DNA of 64,000 bases from Thalassospira lucentensis (GCF_032921865.1 NZ_CP136684.1:2701001-2765000), one strand, 5' to 3'. Counted from the stretch's first letter, positions 28,410 through 38,660 are shown. The notes: generated by a model from the sequence alone, not told the origin. Made by a program: numbers and translations.

Positions 28410-28579
28410 TTAAAGGTCCCCTCAGATAAACCTATACCTCTGAAGTAATCCTGGTGGTCCGTCCCTGTGCTGCCTTATTCAAGGACTTGGCAGCTTTTGA
28501 TAAGGAATGGTACCACGCAACCTATACTTTCGGTAAGTGGGAATTATCTGATTTGATGGCTTTTAAATGCGCGATTGTT

Positions 28580-31027
28580 TTATGAAATTTTCGCGTTGTG
28601 GTGTGTAACTGCGAAAAGTTGTTCGGCGGGTACAGGTTTGCTGAACAGGAAGCCCTGCAATTCGGAGCAACCCTGGGCGCGAAGGAAGTCCCGCTGTGCG
28701 GCGGTTTCGACCCCTTCGGCGGTAACTTTAAGCCCAAGGGTGCGTGCCATGGCGATCATGGCCTCGGCCAGGGCGGCATCATCGGTATTTTGTGGAATAC
28801 CGTTAATAAAGGCGCGGTCAATTTTGATGCGTTCAATTGGCAGGCTTTTGATGGATCGCAGGCAGGAATAGCCGGTGCCAAAATCGTCGATCGCGACCGA
28901 AACACCGACTGCACGCAATTCATGGAGCGTATCAATCATGATGTCTTCGTCCTGAATCATGCTTTCGGTGACTTCGATTTCCAGCCATTTCGGATCAAGT
29001 CCGGTATTGGTCAGAACACTGTGTACGGCTTTGGCAAAGCCCGGCGAGCGCATCTGACGAACCGAAACATTGATCGCGATGCGGATCGGATTTTGACCTT
29101 CATTCTGCCAGCGGCTTGCCTGTGCACAGGCTTCTTCGACAACCCATTGGCCGATTTCGACAATCAGGCCGCTTTGTTCGGCGACCGGGATAATTTCGGC
29201 CGGACCCAGCAGGCCGTTTTCCGGATGGTTCCATCGGATCAGAGCTTCAGCCCCGGTCATTTCACCAGTATGGGCATCTACCTGCGGCTGGTAGTAAAGG
29301 CTCAATTCACCCTTTTCAAGGCCGCGTCTGAGTTCGAGGCTGCGGGTCATATAATGCGTGGCACTTTCGGTCATTTCCGATTTGTAAAACGCATAGGTAC
29401 GGCGCCCCTGATCCTTGGCGGCATACATGGCGGTATCCGCCAGCCGGATAAGGTCCTGCGGCGAATGGGCATTTTCGGGATAAAGGGCAATGCCGATACT
29501 GGCGGACAATGTCAGTTCGTGACCGACGATGTAGAACGGCTTTTGCAACTCGTGAATGATCTGGCTGGCAAGGTTGCCCGCGGCAGCCTGGCTATGCATG
29601 TTCTCGCGCACGATCAGGAATTCGTCCCCGCCAAGGCGTGCGATCGTATCGGTGCGATCAGTCAGTGCCTTGATGCGGGTTGAAACAATCAGCAGGACCT
29701 GGTCCCCGGCGGCATGGCCCAGCGTGTCGTTGATGTTCTTGAAATCATCGAGATCAAGGAACAGGCAGGCGACAACCGCCCCGGTCCGCTCACAGCGTTC
29801 AATCGCACGGTTCAGGCGGTCAGTTGCCAGCAACCGGTTGGGAAGGCCGGTAAGCCCGTCATATTGGGCCAGATAATGCAGCTCCTGCTCTGCCTGCCGG
29901 ATAGCAGTACGGTCGGAAATCATGGCGACGAAATGGGTCAGAACCCCGTCATCATCCTCGACCGCGATGATCTGCATCACGATTGAAATCGGGTTGCCCG
30001 ACATATCGCGCGTATCAATCTCGCGGTGCCAATGGCGACGTGTGCGCAGCGTATGGAACAGTTCCTGATAGAAGGCAGGCGGAAACTGTTCGGGCACGAT
30101 CATATAGGGAGGGGTGCCGGTCACAGTCAGGGGATCGGCACCGGTGATCTGGCAGTAGGCACGATTGGCACTGGTGATGTTCAGGTCCGGATCAAGGATC
30201 AGGATACCATCCTGGGTCGTTTCGAAAACCGTCATTGCCTGACGGAGTTTGTCATTGGTGATGCGCTGATCGGTAATGTCCTGCATCACACCGATGATGC
30301 GCTGGGTGCCCTTGCGGTCATTGATATAGGATTTACCGCGGGCCCGGAACCAGCATTGATGGCTGTTATCGTGGGATTGGCCGCGAAATACGATGTCGTA
30401 AAATTCGCCATTCAGGACGGCGTACTCAAATGCCTTGCGGACCATGTCCCGGTCTTCGGATGAGACACGTTCAAGGAAACCATCCCAGCTTTCGGTGATG
30501 GTTTCGGCATCATGTGTCTCGCCGGGGATGAATTTTCCAAGACCGGTGCTGTGCATTTTGCGGGTGGAAACATCAACTTCCCAGCAGCTCATCTGGGCAG
30601 CATGCATGGCAAGTGATAGCCGTTCCTGACTTTCGCGAAGGGCCAGTTCGACTTCGCGGCGTTCAAGAGCCATTTGGATGGTTGCGTGCAGTTCGCGTTC
30701 AGAAAACGGTTTTAGCAAAAAGCCGTAGGGACGGGTTTTTCGCGCACGTTCCAGTGTGGTGTCTTCTGAATAGGCGGACAGATATATGATCGGGATCATC
30801 AGATGTTCAGGAATACCCGCCGCGGTTTCGATGCCGTCGAGATCACCGTCAATGCGGATATCCATCAGGATGATGTCGGGTGCATCGGTTTCAATCGCCT
30901 TAAGGGCATTGATCCCGGCACTATGGACCGATGTCCTGTCATAGCCCAGCCGCGCAAGCTGTTGGCGCAGATGCAGTGCGACGATCCGTTCGTCTTCAAC
31001 AATCATGACATGGATCGGTTTGCGCAT
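28580..31027 (-). CDS. REC-PAS-PAS-GGDEF-EAL response regulator
   Basis: This 815-residue output protein begins with a receiver domain (phospho-acceptor D56 in ILMDIRI, lysine in GFLLKPF), then two PAS domains, GGDEF and EAL. GGDEF is intact in ARLGGDEFLIV; the preceding inhibition site reads DRTD and so lacks the RxxD arginine. EAL keeps AEALIRW, DDFGTGYS and AEGVET. ATG 31027 is preferred to the upstream TTG. The upstream kinase stops eight bases before this ATG, so the two form an operon in which the kinase probably phosphorylates this receiver. Confidence 0.93.
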   Translation of the reverse strand: MRKPIHVMIVEDERIVALHLRQQLARLGYDRTSVHSAGINALKAIETDAPDIILMDIRIDGDLDGIETAAGIPEHLMIPIIYLSAYSEDTTLERARKTRPYGFLLKPFSERELHATIQMALERREVELALRESQERLSLAMHAAQMSCWEVDVSTRKMHSTGLGKFIPGETHDAETITESWDGFLERVSSEDRDMVRKAFEYAVLNGEFYDIVFRGQSHDNSHQCWFRARGKSYINDRKGTQRIIGVMQDITDQRITNDKLRQAMTVFETTQDGILILDPDLNITSANRAYCQITGADPLTVTGTPPYMIVPEQFPPAFYQELFHTLRTRRHWHREIDTRDMSGNPISIVMQIIAVEDDDGVLTHFVAMISDRTAIRQAEQELHYLAQYDGLTGLPNRLLATDRLNRAIERCERTGAVVACLFLDLDDFKNINDTLGHAAGDQVLLIVSTRIKALTDRTDTIARLGGDEFLIVRENMHSQAAAGNLASQIIHELQKPFYIVGHELTLSASIGIALYPENAHSPQDLIRLADTAMYAAKDQGRRTYAFYKSEMTESATHYMTRSLELRRGLEKGELSLYYQPQVDAHTGEMTGAEALIRWNHPENGLLGPAEIIPVAEQSGLIVEIGQWVVEEACAQASRWQNEGQNPIRIAINVSVRQMRSPGFAKAVHSVLTNTGLDPKWLEIEVTESMIQDEDIMIDTLHELRAVGVSVAIDDFGTGYSCLRSIKSLPIERIKIDRAFINGIPQNTDDAALAEAMIAMARTLGLKVTAEGVETAAQRDFLRAQGCSELQGFLFSKPVPAEQLFAVTHHNAKIS

Positions 31028-31035
31028 GGCGATCC

Positions 31036-32064
31036 TCAATCCTGTATCGTGAATCGAATGGTGATGCGGGTCGGTTTGCCGGACCGGATATCCAGCGTTC
31101 CGCCCAGTTGATCGGTTAGCAGTTCAACCAGTTGCAAGCCAAGCCCGTCGCTGCTGTCGACACAAAATCCGTCGGGAAAACCGACGCCGTCGTCCGTCAG
31201 GCTCAGTTCGATCAGGTTGGAATCAAGTTCCTGCGCCACCAAGCTGATATTGCCGGGGCTGTTCCCCGGAAAGGCGTGTTTGAGCGCATTGGTAATCAGT
31301 TCGTTGGCAATCAGGCCACAAGGCACGGCCTTGCCAATCGGTAGCGACACTGATCCCAGATCGCGTTCGAAATTGATGCGGTCGGGATCGGTATTGAAGG
31401 TCACCAGCAGCGAATTGATCAGTGCATCGCAGAAATAGTTGAAATCCACGCGCGAGACATCCTCGCTTTGATACAGGGTCTGGTGAATCTGGGCCATTGA
31501 CCGGACACGGTTGCAGCTATCGCGCAGGATTTCGCGTGCCAGATCATCCTTGACGTTTGCGGTCTGCATATCAAGCAGGCTATGGACGATTTGCAGGTTG
31601 TTTTTGACCCGGTGATGAACTTCCGAAAGCAGAATTTCCTTTTCCTGCAGGGATTTTTCAAGCCGTTCCTGACGGCTTTTGCGATCAGAAATATCGACAA
31701 TCGCAGCCAGGACCTGCACGCGGTCACCTTCGGCAATCGGGTTAAGGCCGATTTCGACGGGAAACTCGCTGCCATCCTTGCGCAACGCATAAAGATCACG
31801 CCCTGGCCCCATCGGGCGTGGGCCGGGGGAGGCGATGAAGCTGTTACGAAGGCCTGCGTGATGATGTCTGAACCTGTCAGGAACAAGCACATCGACCGGC
31901 TGGCCCAGCAACTCGTCGCGGGTATAGCCGAATACCTTTTCTGTTTCGGCGTTGACCATTTCAATACGGCCTGTGGCATCGACCAATATCATCGCGTTCG
32001 GCGCATATTCGACAACGCGCCGGAAACGATGGTCTTCCTCGAATGCAACATGCTGTGCGGTCAT
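31036..32064 (-). CDS. PAS-HisKA_2 sensor histidine kinase
   Basis: The kinase has a PAS domain (YAPNAMILVDATGRIEMVNAE, read in parts), a short coiled link, and a HisKA_2 dimerisation region with the phospho-acceptor motif LLSEVHHRVKNNLQI. An HATPase domain with GLIANELITNALKHAF and DDGVGFP follows. There is no membrane segment, so it should sense inside the cell. ATG 32064 (342 residues) follows GGAAG; the frame also has a TTG at 32127. It is cotranscribed with the REC-PAS-PAS-GGDEF-EAL gene. Confidence 0.9.
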   Translation of the reverse strand: MTAQHVAFEEDHRFRRVVEYAPNAMILVDATGRIEMVNAETEKVFGYTRDELLGQPVDVLVPDRFRHHHAGLRNSFIASPGPRPMGPGRDLYALRKDGSEFPVEIGLNPIAEGDRVQVLAAIVDISDRKSRQERLEKSLQEKEILLSEVHHRVKNNLQIVHSLLDMQTANVKDDLAREILRDSCNRVRSMAQIHQTLYQSEDVSRVDFNYFCDALINSLLVTFNTDPDRINFERDLGSVSLPIGKAVPCGLIANELITNALKHAFPGNSPGNISLVAQELDSNLIELSLTDDGVGFPDGFCVDSSDGLGLQLVELLTDQLGGTLDIRSGKPTRITIRFTIQD

Positions 32065-32573
32065 CGTACTTCCCGAGCCATCGGTGTGCGACGCCGACAA
32101 ATCCTGAGTGCCTGAAGTGTCAGCCAATCACTAATTCTCCCGTGCGTGGCGATAAGTTGCCTGAATTGGTGGTTTGTCCACCTGATCGTCGCCAGTTTGA
32201 ATGACCCACTCCCGGATCTGTTATTGTTTTGTGGCTGCACGGATAGTTCTTCAACTTTGTCCATATCTGCGTTCGACAAGTGTTTTTCAACCACTCGTCG
32301 GTGTAGGTTTATATCTTTTCACATTTTTGGCGTATGTTGCTGATCTGATAAGCGAATTTTGCGCATCTCATCGCCAGTACTCTCTGCCAGAGTAGGAATG
32401 AGCGAGGCGCTTTACCTGTGAAATTGCGCGCTGCAGCCCGGTCATGCCCGATCCGGGCTTGATCTTGCGGGCCTGCGGGGATAGCTTCGCGCACGCGCGA
32501 AATCCGGGTGATTTCATGCGTGGCCGAATTTCCAGATAATTCAACGATACAACTGACAAACAAGGTTTCAAAA
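32065..32573. other. Divergent intergenic region before lysK
   Basis: These 509 bases lie between the kinase start and lysK and hold both promoters. No RNA gene, T-box, riboswitch or firm palindrome was recognised. The short frames present on both strands lack family resemblance. Confidence 0.5.
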
Positions 32574-34166
32574 ATGACAGCCGATCTTCGTGATGCCGCA
32601 CTAAACAGCAACGTCTGGGCTTTTCAGGAAGCCCGCAAGCTGGTTGAGCGGTATAAACAGAAGAAGCCTGAAAAGGGCTATGTGCTGTTTGAAACCGGTT
32701 ATGGGCCGTCGGGCCTGCCGCATATCGGGACCTTTGGCGAAGTTGCGCGCACGACCTATGTGCGTCGCGCGTTCGAAACCATGTCCGATATCCCGACCAA
32801 GCTTTTCTGCTTCTCGGATGATATGGATGGCCTTCGCAAGGTGCCCGATAATATCCCGAACAAGGACATGGTCGCGCAGCATCTTGGCAAGGCGCTGACC
32901 AGCGTGCCGGACCCGTTCGGTACGCATGAGAGCTTTGCGCATCATAACAATGCGCGTCTTTGCGATTTCCTTGACAGCTTTGGCTTTGATTACGAATTCA
33001 AATCTTCGACCGAATGCTACCGTTCGGGCATGTTCGATGCGGCCCTTCTGCGTCTTCTGGAACGGTATGATGCAATCCAGAAAATCATGCTGCCGACCCT
33101 TGGTGAAGAACGCCGCGCGACATACAGCCCGTTCATGCCGGTCGAAGAGGGTACCAACAAGGTCCTGATGGCCAAGGTGACCAAGCTTAACGTTGAAGCC
33201 GGGACCATCGTTTATGAACATCCCGAAACCGGCAAGCTGATCGAAACCCCGGTCACGGGCGGGCATTGCAAATTGCAGTGGAAGCCGGACTGGGCGATGC
33301 GGTGGTATGCGCTTGGCGTTGATTACGAAATGGCGGGCAAGGACCTTATTCCGTCGGTCGAGCTTGGCAACAAGATCGTCAAGGCGCTTGGCGGTACCCC
33401 GCCGGAAGGCTTCAATTACGAGCTGTTCCTTGACGAGAACGCGCAGAAAATCTCGAAATCCAAGGGCAACGGCATTTCGATGGAAGACTGGCTGAAATAT
33501 GCGCCGGAAGACAGTCTTTCGCTGTTCATGTTCCAGAAGCCGAAAACCGCAAAGCGCCTGTATTTCGATGTTATCCCGAAAACGGTTGATGAATATCTGA
33601 CCTTTGCCGACAAGCTGAAAACCGAAACCGACCCGGAAAAGCTTTTGCAGAACCCGGCATGGCACATCCATGAAGGCAAGGCACCGGAACGTGATATTCC
33701 GTTGTCATTCGGTATTCTTCTGAATCTGGTTTCGGTCTGCAATACCAGCGACCCGGAACTGCTTTGGGCGTTCATTTCGCGTTATGCCAAGGGCGCAACG
33801 CCGGAAAACGCGCCGTATCTCGACAAGCTGGTCGGCTATGCGATCAACTATTACAACGACTTCGTCAAACCGACGAAAAAATACCGTGCCGCGACGGATG
33901 CCGAAAAGGCAGCCCTGACCGAGCTTCGCGATATGCTCAAAACCCTTGATGCCGACACCGATGGTGGTGACATCCAGACGCAGGTGTTCGAGGTGGGTAA
34001 AAACCACAATTATGAAAACCTGCGTGACTGGTTCAAGGCGCTTTATGAAATCCTGCTGGGGCAGGAACAGGGGCCGCGTATGGGCTCGTTCATTGCGCTT
34101 TACGGTATTGATGAAAGCATCCAGCTGATCGACCGTGCGATTGCCGGTGAAGAACTGGGCGCGTAA
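32574..34166 (+). CDS. lysK: Class I lysyl-tRNA synthetase
   Basis: The 530-residue enzyme charges tRNA-Lys. It is the class I type, with the Rossmann-fold signatures PHIG (49-52, HIGH-like) in [14 protein letters not shown] and KISKS (292-296, KMSKS-like). Class I LysRS replaces the usual class II enzyme in archaea, spirochaetes and Alphaproteobacteria, which supports the lineage guess. The ATG has AAGG upstream; longer frames to 32508 lack a site. A strong terminator follows. Confidence 0.96.
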   Translation: MTADLRDAALNSNVWAFQEARKLVERYKQKKPEKGYVLFETGYGPSGLPHIGTFGEVARTTYVRRAFETMSDIPTKLFCFSDDMDGLRKVPDNIPNKDMVAQHLGKALTSVPDPFGTHESFAHHNNARLCDFLDSFGFDYEFKSSTECYRSGMFDAALLRLLERYDAIQKIMLPTLGEERRATYSPFMPVEEGTNKVLMAKVTKLNVEAGTIVYEHPETGKLIETPVTGGHCKLQWKPDWAMRWYALGVDYEMAGKDLIPSVELGNKIVKALGGTPPEGFNYELFLDENAQKISKSKGNGISMEDWLKYAPEDSLSLFMFQKPKTAKRLYFDVIPKTVDEYLTFADKLKTETDPEKLLQNPAWHIHEGKAPERDIPLSFGILLNLVSVCNTSDPELLWAFISRYAKGATPENAPYLDKLVGYAINYYNDFVKPTKKYRAATDAEKAALTELRDMLKTLDADTDGGDIQTQVFEVGKNHNYENLRDWFKALYEILLGQEQGPRMGSFIALYGIDESIQLIDRAIAGEELGA

Positions 34167-34198
34167 ACGTTCGGGTTTAAAGACTGCCGTGAAATACC

Positions 34199-34229
34199 AA
34201 GCGACCCGTCATCTGGCGGGTCGCTTTTT
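34199..34229 (+). terminator. Rho-independent terminator of lysK
   Basis: AAGCGACCCG and CGGGTCGCTT form a perfect ten-base-pair stem around an eight-base loop, and the second arm runs into a T-run. It begins 33 bases after the lysK stop. Confidence 0.9.
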
Positions 34230-34316
34230 GTTTGATCCGGTTTCATTTCGTTCAATAAGTTTGATGGCATATCCCGGATGGTGATGCTTTTGCATCTGAC
34301 CAAGGCGGAGTTGACG

Positions 34317-35273
34317 ATGGGTTTCTGGCAAAAGGCGATGATTTCGGTGGCATGCAGCCCCGCACTAAGACGTATGGGCGAGGCAGTTGGGCGGAAAACC
34401 GGGCTGGCGGCGCAATTTGTGAGTGGTTCCGATGGAGCCGATCATGTGGCACGAGCACGAGAACTGGACGGGCAGGGTATCCGGATTTCCAGCTTTTATC
34501 TGGGTGAATATGTCACAGACCCGGCACAGGTCACGCGCACGGTTACCCAGCTTGCCGATCTGGTCCCGAAGTTGGACGAGGTTGGGCTTGATGTCCATGT
34601 TTCGGTTGACCCGTCGCAGCTTGGTTATATGCAGGACCCGGCGATGTTGCGGAACAATGCGCAAAAACTGGCCGGGATGATTGGTGAAATCGCGGCCGGG
34701 CAAAATGACGAACGTTGCCGTCGCCTTATGATCGACATGGAAGATTTCGACATGATCGATGATACGTTGGCGTTGCATGATCAATTGCGTGATTTGGGTC
34801 TTCCGGTTGCCCAGACCTTGCAGGCGCGGCTGTTTCGGACCGAAGGCGACCTGATGCGGAAGATTGATCAGGGCGCGATGGTGCGTCTGGTCAAGGGGGC
34901 GATGGCCCCGCCTGCCAGTGTGGCTTTTACCCGACGTTCCGATATTGATGCCAATTACCTGAAGCTGGCAGATATGATGTTGTCCGACCGGGCGCGTGAG
35001 ACAGAATTTTCCCCGGTTTTCGGCTCTCATCATCGCGAGCTTCTGGAAAAGATTGCCAGCCTTGCCGACGCACGTGGCTGGCCGCGCGATACATTTGAAT
35101 TTGAAATGCTTTACGGTGTCAATCAGCCGTTGCAACGTGATCTTGTTTCGCGTGGTTACCGCTTGCGGCTTTATGCCCCGTTCGGGGAAGACTGGTGGGC
35201 CTATGCCTGGCGGCGTGTCGGAGAAAATCCGCGGAACCTTGGCCTGCTATTACGATCCGGGTTTAATCGTTAA
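34317..35273 (+). CDS. Proline dehydrogenase family protein
   Basis: The 318-residue protein matches stand-alone FAD-dependent proline dehydrogenases, which oxidise proline to pyrroline-5-carboxylate. Visible family segments are DVHVSVDPSQLG, LMIDMEDFDMIDDT, VAQTLQARLFRTEGD, VRLVKGAMAPP, FEFEMLYGVNQPLQRDL and RLYAPFGEDWWAYAWRRVGENP. The dehydrogenase half of PutA is not fused. ATG 34317 follows GGAG; an earlier ATG at 34278 lacks a site. It is transcribed alone after the lysK terminator. Confidence 0.9.
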   Translation: MGFWQKAMISVACSPALRRMGEAVGRKTGLAAQFVSGSDGADHVARARELDGQGIRISSFYLGEYVTDPAQVTRTVTQLADLVPKLDEVGLDVHVSVDPSQLGYMQDPAMLRNNAQKLAGMIGEIAAGQNDERCRRLMIDMEDFDMIDDTLALHDQLRDLGLPVAQTLQARLFRTEGDLMRKIDQGAMVRLVKGAMAPPASVAFTRRSDIDANYLKLADMMLSDRARETEFSPVFGSHHRELLEKIASLADARGWPRDTFEFEMLYGVNQPLQRDLVSRGYRLRLYAPFGEDWWAYAWRRVGENPRNLGLLLRSGFNR

Positions 35274-35415
35274 ACATGCCGGTCTGCCATCGGGTTGCCA
35301 GAATGATAGAATTGAATTTCAAACGAAATCAGGAATTTCCATTCACCGGCTTCATCGGTAGAATGCCGGTAAATGATAGTCAATATCAACGGGCAAACAT
35401 CGAAAGGATGACCGC

Positions 35416-36003
35416 ATGAATATGGTCAAGATCATGATGGCGGGTGCAATGGCGATGCTGCTGTCGGCTTGCGCGACAGGCCCGCGCGTCTATACCGATG
35501 CCGATCCGGCGGCCGATTTTTCGCGTTACCGGACCTTTGCCTTTTATGAGTCAGCCGGAAAGTCGGACGAAAAATACGCCACCCTGCATGGTCAGCGGAT
35601 CGAGGACGCTGTCAGCGCCGCGTTAGAGGCGCGGGGATACAGTGTTGATATCAATACCCCCGATATCCTGATCAACTATCATCTCAAGACCGAGGAAAAA
35701 ACGCGGACATCGCCGCCGGTCTATTATGGGGGATATTACGGCTATCGCAGCGGGATGTATGTCGGCTGGCCGGGCTATGTCGAACCGGGATATGTTGACA
35801 ATTATACCGAAGGAACGATCACCGTCGATATGGTGGATCGCCGGACAGACCAGATGATCTGGGAAGGCACGGCTATCGGGCGCATCGATAGCGAGTTTCG
35901 CAATAATCCCGATCTGGGCGTGCGCAACGCCGTCGCCGCGATCTTTGGCAAATACCCCTATGTCGCTGGCAGCAGTGTACCGGTGATGCCTGCTGCACAG
36001 TAA
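35416..36003 (+). CDS. DUF4136 lipoprotein
   Basis: The 195-residue protein starts with a lipoprotein signal peptide ending in the lipobox LSAC (Cys about residue 19). It continues as a DUF4136 domain: DFSRYRTFAFY, GYSVDINTPDILINYHL, and DMVDRRTDQMIWEGTA. A Tyr/Gly-rich loop (PPVYYGGYYGYRSGMY) is inserted in the middle. It is probably outer-membrane anchored. The function is unknown. Confidence 0.88.
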   Translation: MNMVKIMMAGAMAMLLSACATGPRVYTDADPAADFSRYRTFAFYESAGKSDEKYATLHGQRIEDAVSAALEARGYSVDINTPDILINYHLKTEEKTRTSPPVYYGGYYGYRSGMYVGWPGYVEPGYVDNYTEGTITVDMVDRRTDQMIWEGTAIGRIDSEFRNNPDLGVRNAVAAIFGKYPYVAGSSVPVMPAAQ

Positions 36004-36030
36004 TTACGGGATATTTTCCAAGTAAAACTA

Positions 36031-36061
36031 AAAAAGCGGGCTGATCATAAGATCAGCCCGT
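36031..36061. terminator. Bidirectional terminator
   Basis: CGGGCTGATC and its perfect complement flank an ATAA loop (36037-36060). It serves the plus-strand lipoprotein gene and, with the run of T on the minus strand, the aminotransferase gene ending at 36085. Confidence 0.88.
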
Positions 36062-36084
36062 TCTGCATTGTATAGACCGTTCGA

Positions 36085-36960
36085 TTAGCTGTTTTCCGCA
36101 AACGCCCAGTAAAGTTCCTGTGCGCGTTTGGTCATCGGGCCGGGCTGGAGGTTACGAGCATCAAGCTTGACGCAGGGTGCGACCTTGTAATAGTTGCCGG
36201 TGCCAAAGATTTCGTCGGCATTTTCAAGTTCGCTGTAGGTCACGGTTTTTTCTGTGATGTCTACGCCGTCTTCGCGCAGAAGCCTGATCACGCGTTGGCG
36301 GGTCAGGCCGTTCAGGAATGTGCCGTTGATCACGGGGGTAAAGACCTTGCCATCCTTGGCGTAGAATAGGTTGGCATAGGAAAATTCCGCGACATTGCCG
36401 ATCGGATCGAGCATTACGCCGGTATCGAAACCGTCCTTTGTGGCCTCGGAAACCGCGCGGCCGACATTGGGATAAAGGCAGGATGCCTTGGCCTCGGTCG
36501 GAGCACTTTCGGGCGAGGGGCGGCGGAAACTTGATTTGCGGGCGGTAAAGCCGGTTTTGATCGCGTCCGGCAGGTCGGATACCGAAATGCAAAGCACGAA
36601 CTGTGCGCTTTCGGGGGTCGGTGCAAGGAAACCTTCGCCGCCATAGACAATCGGTTTGATATAAAGGGCGAGCGACGGATCGAATTTCTGAACGCCTTCG
36701 CGGACAAGGGCGACGATTTCATCAGTGGTGATTTTCGGGGCAAGACCCATCAGTTCAGCCGAGCGCAGCACACGGGCGCAATGGGGCACAAGATCGGGCA
36801 TCTTGCCATTAATGCGGCGCGCACCGTCAAAGACCGTGGAGGCCATCCACATGCCATGGGTCTGCGGACCGATAATCATCGGATTGCCTGCGTGCCATTC
36901 GCCTTTGTACCAGGTCCATGTCGTGACGGCTTTGGTGTCTGCGGTGGTGGCGTGACCCAT
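36085..36960 (-). CDS. Class IV aminotransferase, branched-chain type
   Basis: The 291-residue PLP enzyme of fold type IV most resembles branched-chain amino-acid aminotransferase (IlvE). Recognisable parts are TVFDGARRINGKMP, YIKPIVYGGEG, the PLP lysine K158 in TEAKASCLYPN, GNVAEFSYANLF and TFLNGLTRQRVI. ATG 36960 is fixed by AGGAG eight bases upstream. A D-amino-acid or 4-amino-4-deoxychorismate activity cannot be excluded from sequence alone. It is divergent from the LacI gene. Confidence 0.88.
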   Translation of the reverse strand: MGHATTADTKAVTTWTWYKGEWHAGNPMIIGPQTHGMWMASTVFDGARRINGKMPDLVPHCARVLRSAELMGLAPKITTDEIVALVREGVQKFDPSLALYIKPIVYGGEGFLAPTPESAQFVLCISVSDLPDAIKTGFTARKSSFRRPSPESAPTEAKASCLYPNVGRAVSEATKDGFDTGVMLDPIGNVAEFSYANLFYAKDGKVFTPVINGTFLNGLTRQRVIRLLREDGVDITEKTVTYSELENADEIFGTGNYYKVAPCVKLDARNLQPGPMTKRAQELYWAFAENS

Positions 36961-37138
36961 TCTTCTTGCTCCTGATCGAATTTCGGGTGGCATTTGCATG
37001 TCGCGGGCGATGCAAGGCATCCAGAATAGGGTCTTTGCGTGATCGTGGTCAAAGAAAACTGACAGGAGAAATGCCTGTTTGAGGCCGTTTTTAAGGAAGT
37101 TGCGATAAATGACAGTTCTGTGAAATATCTCGCATCAT

Positions 37139-37150
37139 GCACACGTGTGC
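37139..37150. promoter_or_regulatory. LacI operator, site 1
   Basis: GCACACGTGTGC is a perfect 12-base palindrome about 105 bases before the LacI start and between it and the divergent aminotransferase. The same core occurs twice more at this locus. Confidence 0.8.
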
Positions 37151-37254
37151 GTTGGCGGATCAGAGGGGCTGTGCTATGTGTTTTGCCTTAACGGGGCCCG
37201 TGAAATCAGGGTGTAAAAGCATTTTGGCCCGGTATGACGAGGGAAATGTCGGGG

Positions 37255-38319
37255 ATGAGCGAGGCAAAACACAATCGCGCAAACGCAGACGGGGCGGAAC
37301 CCGGCCGTGATATGCAGCATATTGTGACCTCGGCCGATGTTGCGCGCGAGGCCGGTGTTTCAAGATCCACCGTTTCGCGCTGTCTGTCGGGCGACCGGCG
37401 GATATCGGATGCGACCCGCAAGCGCGTGCAGGAAACCGCCAACCGGCTTGGCTATCATGTCAATAAAATCGCCCGGTCGATGAATACGCGCAAAAGCGAT
37501 CTGATCGGATTGGTGACATCGGGGCTTTCCGATCCGTTCCGCGTTGAGTTCCTGGATAAACTGATCCTTGCCATTCAGCAGTCCGGTTATCGTCCTCTGG
37601 TGATTGATGTGTCCGACCCGGCCCAGATGGGCACATCGATGATGCATCTGTTGCAATATCAGGTGGCCGGTGTGGTTGTGACATCCGGAAGCCCGCCGCC
37701 CGAGGTGGGCGTGCATTTCCTGAAACGAAATGTGCCGGTCGTTTTGGTCAATCGCGCGGGGCGACTTGAGGGCGCGGATGTTATCAATTGCGATAATGTG
37801 CGCGGTGGTGAAATGGCCGCTGACCTGCTGCTTGAAACCGGGAAAACCCGGTTCGGGTTCCTCAATGTCAAGGGTGGTACATTTAGCGGCAATGTTCGCG
37901 GGGAAACCTTTGTGTCGCGCATCGCGCCGCGCTTGGCGAATGGGGATATCAGCTTTACCCCGCTGGTCTGCGACAGTGCCGATTATGACGGCGGCTTTAA
38001 CGCCGCGTTTAAATTCCTGGCAACACCCGAAACCGCGCCGAACGCAATTTTCTGTGCCAAGGACCATATCGCGTTGGGTCTTCTGGACGCGGCCCGGTTT
38101 GAACTGGGCCTGCGCATCCCCGAAGATATTGCCGTGGTCGGGTTTGATGATATCGCCGCAGCCCGGCAGGGGGCCTATCAATTGACCACTGTGTGCCAAA
38201 GTGCCACGAAGCTCGCCGAAATGACGGTGGATCGGTTGCGCCAGCGCATCCGGGGCGATGCCCTGACCGATCAACGGCTGATCCTGCCAGTTGAAATGAC
38301 ACGCCGCCGGACGGCCTGA
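37255..38319 (+). CDS. LacI-family repressor of the adjacent ABC importer
   Basis: The 354-residue protein has a LacI helix-turn-helix (TSADVAREAGVSRSTVSRCL) and hinge region, then a periplasmic-binding-protein-like ligand domain with the C-terminal signature PEDIAVVGFDDI. The start is uncertain among ATGs at 37234, 37246 and 37255; 37255 was taken for its distance from AGGGA. Three identical palindromic cores, one before this gene and two before the importer, point to autoregulation and control of uptake. The inducer is probably the imported sugar or sugar phosphate. Confidence 0.88.
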   Translation: MSEAKHNRANADGAEPGRDMQHIVTSADVAREAGVSRSTVSRCLSGDRRISDATRKRVQETANRLGYHVNKIARSMNTRKSDLIGLVTSGLSDPFRVEFLDKLILAIQQSGYRPLVIDVSDPAQMGTSMMHLLQYQVAGVVVTSGSPPPEVGVHFLKRNVPVVLVNRAGRLEGADVINCDNVRGGEMAADLLLETGKTRFGFLNVKGGTFSGNVRGETFVSRIAPRLANGDISFTPLVCDSADYDGGFNAAFKFLATPETAPNAIFCAKDHIALGLLDAARFELGLRIPEDIAVVGFDDIAAARQGAYQLTTVCQSATKLAEMTVDRLRQRIRGDALTDQRLILPVEMTRRRTA

Positions 38320-38404
38320 GCCGATCTTTATCGTCGCTTTCCGGCCAGTTTTTCCTCCATTTTTATCCAAAACGGCTGACTCGCGGTGTTTCTGCGGATC
38401 ATGC

Positions 38405-38416
38405 GCACACGTGTGC
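38405..38416. promoter_or_regulatory. LacI operator, site 2
   Basis: The core GCACACGTGTGC recurs 86 bases after the LacI stop and about 210 bases before site 3, a spacing that would allow DNA looping between two bound repressors. Confidence 0.75.
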
Positions 38417-38612
38417 CATTGATTTCGGGCTGGAACCATTGTGTTGGGCTGCGTATGGATTTGTGTGGGGTATTTTCCGGTTCGATAAAATAATTAATTA
38501 AATCAGTTCATTAATGGGTTTTAGGGAGCGCTTTTTCTCCTTAAATGGAATTTTTCTGTCATTTTTTGGAATTTATGATTAAATCATTCCAGCACGTGAT
38601 TTGCGCAATGGT

Positions 38613-38630
38613 AATGCACACGTGTGCATT
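38613..38630. promoter_or_regulatory. LacI operator, site 3
   Basis: AATGCACACGTGTGCATT is a perfect 18-base palindrome 31 bases before the ATG of the solute-binding protein. Its position just upstream of the ribosome-binding site suits direct repression. Confidence 0.85.
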
Positions 38631-38660
38631 CAACGAAATGCAAACCGGGAGGAAACCCAA

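Larger units (their letters stand above)
38320..38660. other. AT-rich control region of the importer
   Basis: This 341-base gap holds operator sites 2 and 3 and an AT-rich stretch (38470-38590) that must contain the importer promoter. A GGAG / CTCC hairpin with a T-rich loop lies near 38525-38540. No gene is seen. Confidence 0.55.

Noticed and set aside
32601-33671. Long minus-strand open frame of 356 codons
   Set aside because: It is fully antisense to the certain lysK gene and has no recognisable domain.
37360-38439. Minus-strand open frame of 359 codons
   Set aside because: It is antisense to the LacI gene and rich in His/Gln/Arg as expected of a shadow frame; it also crosses operator site 2.
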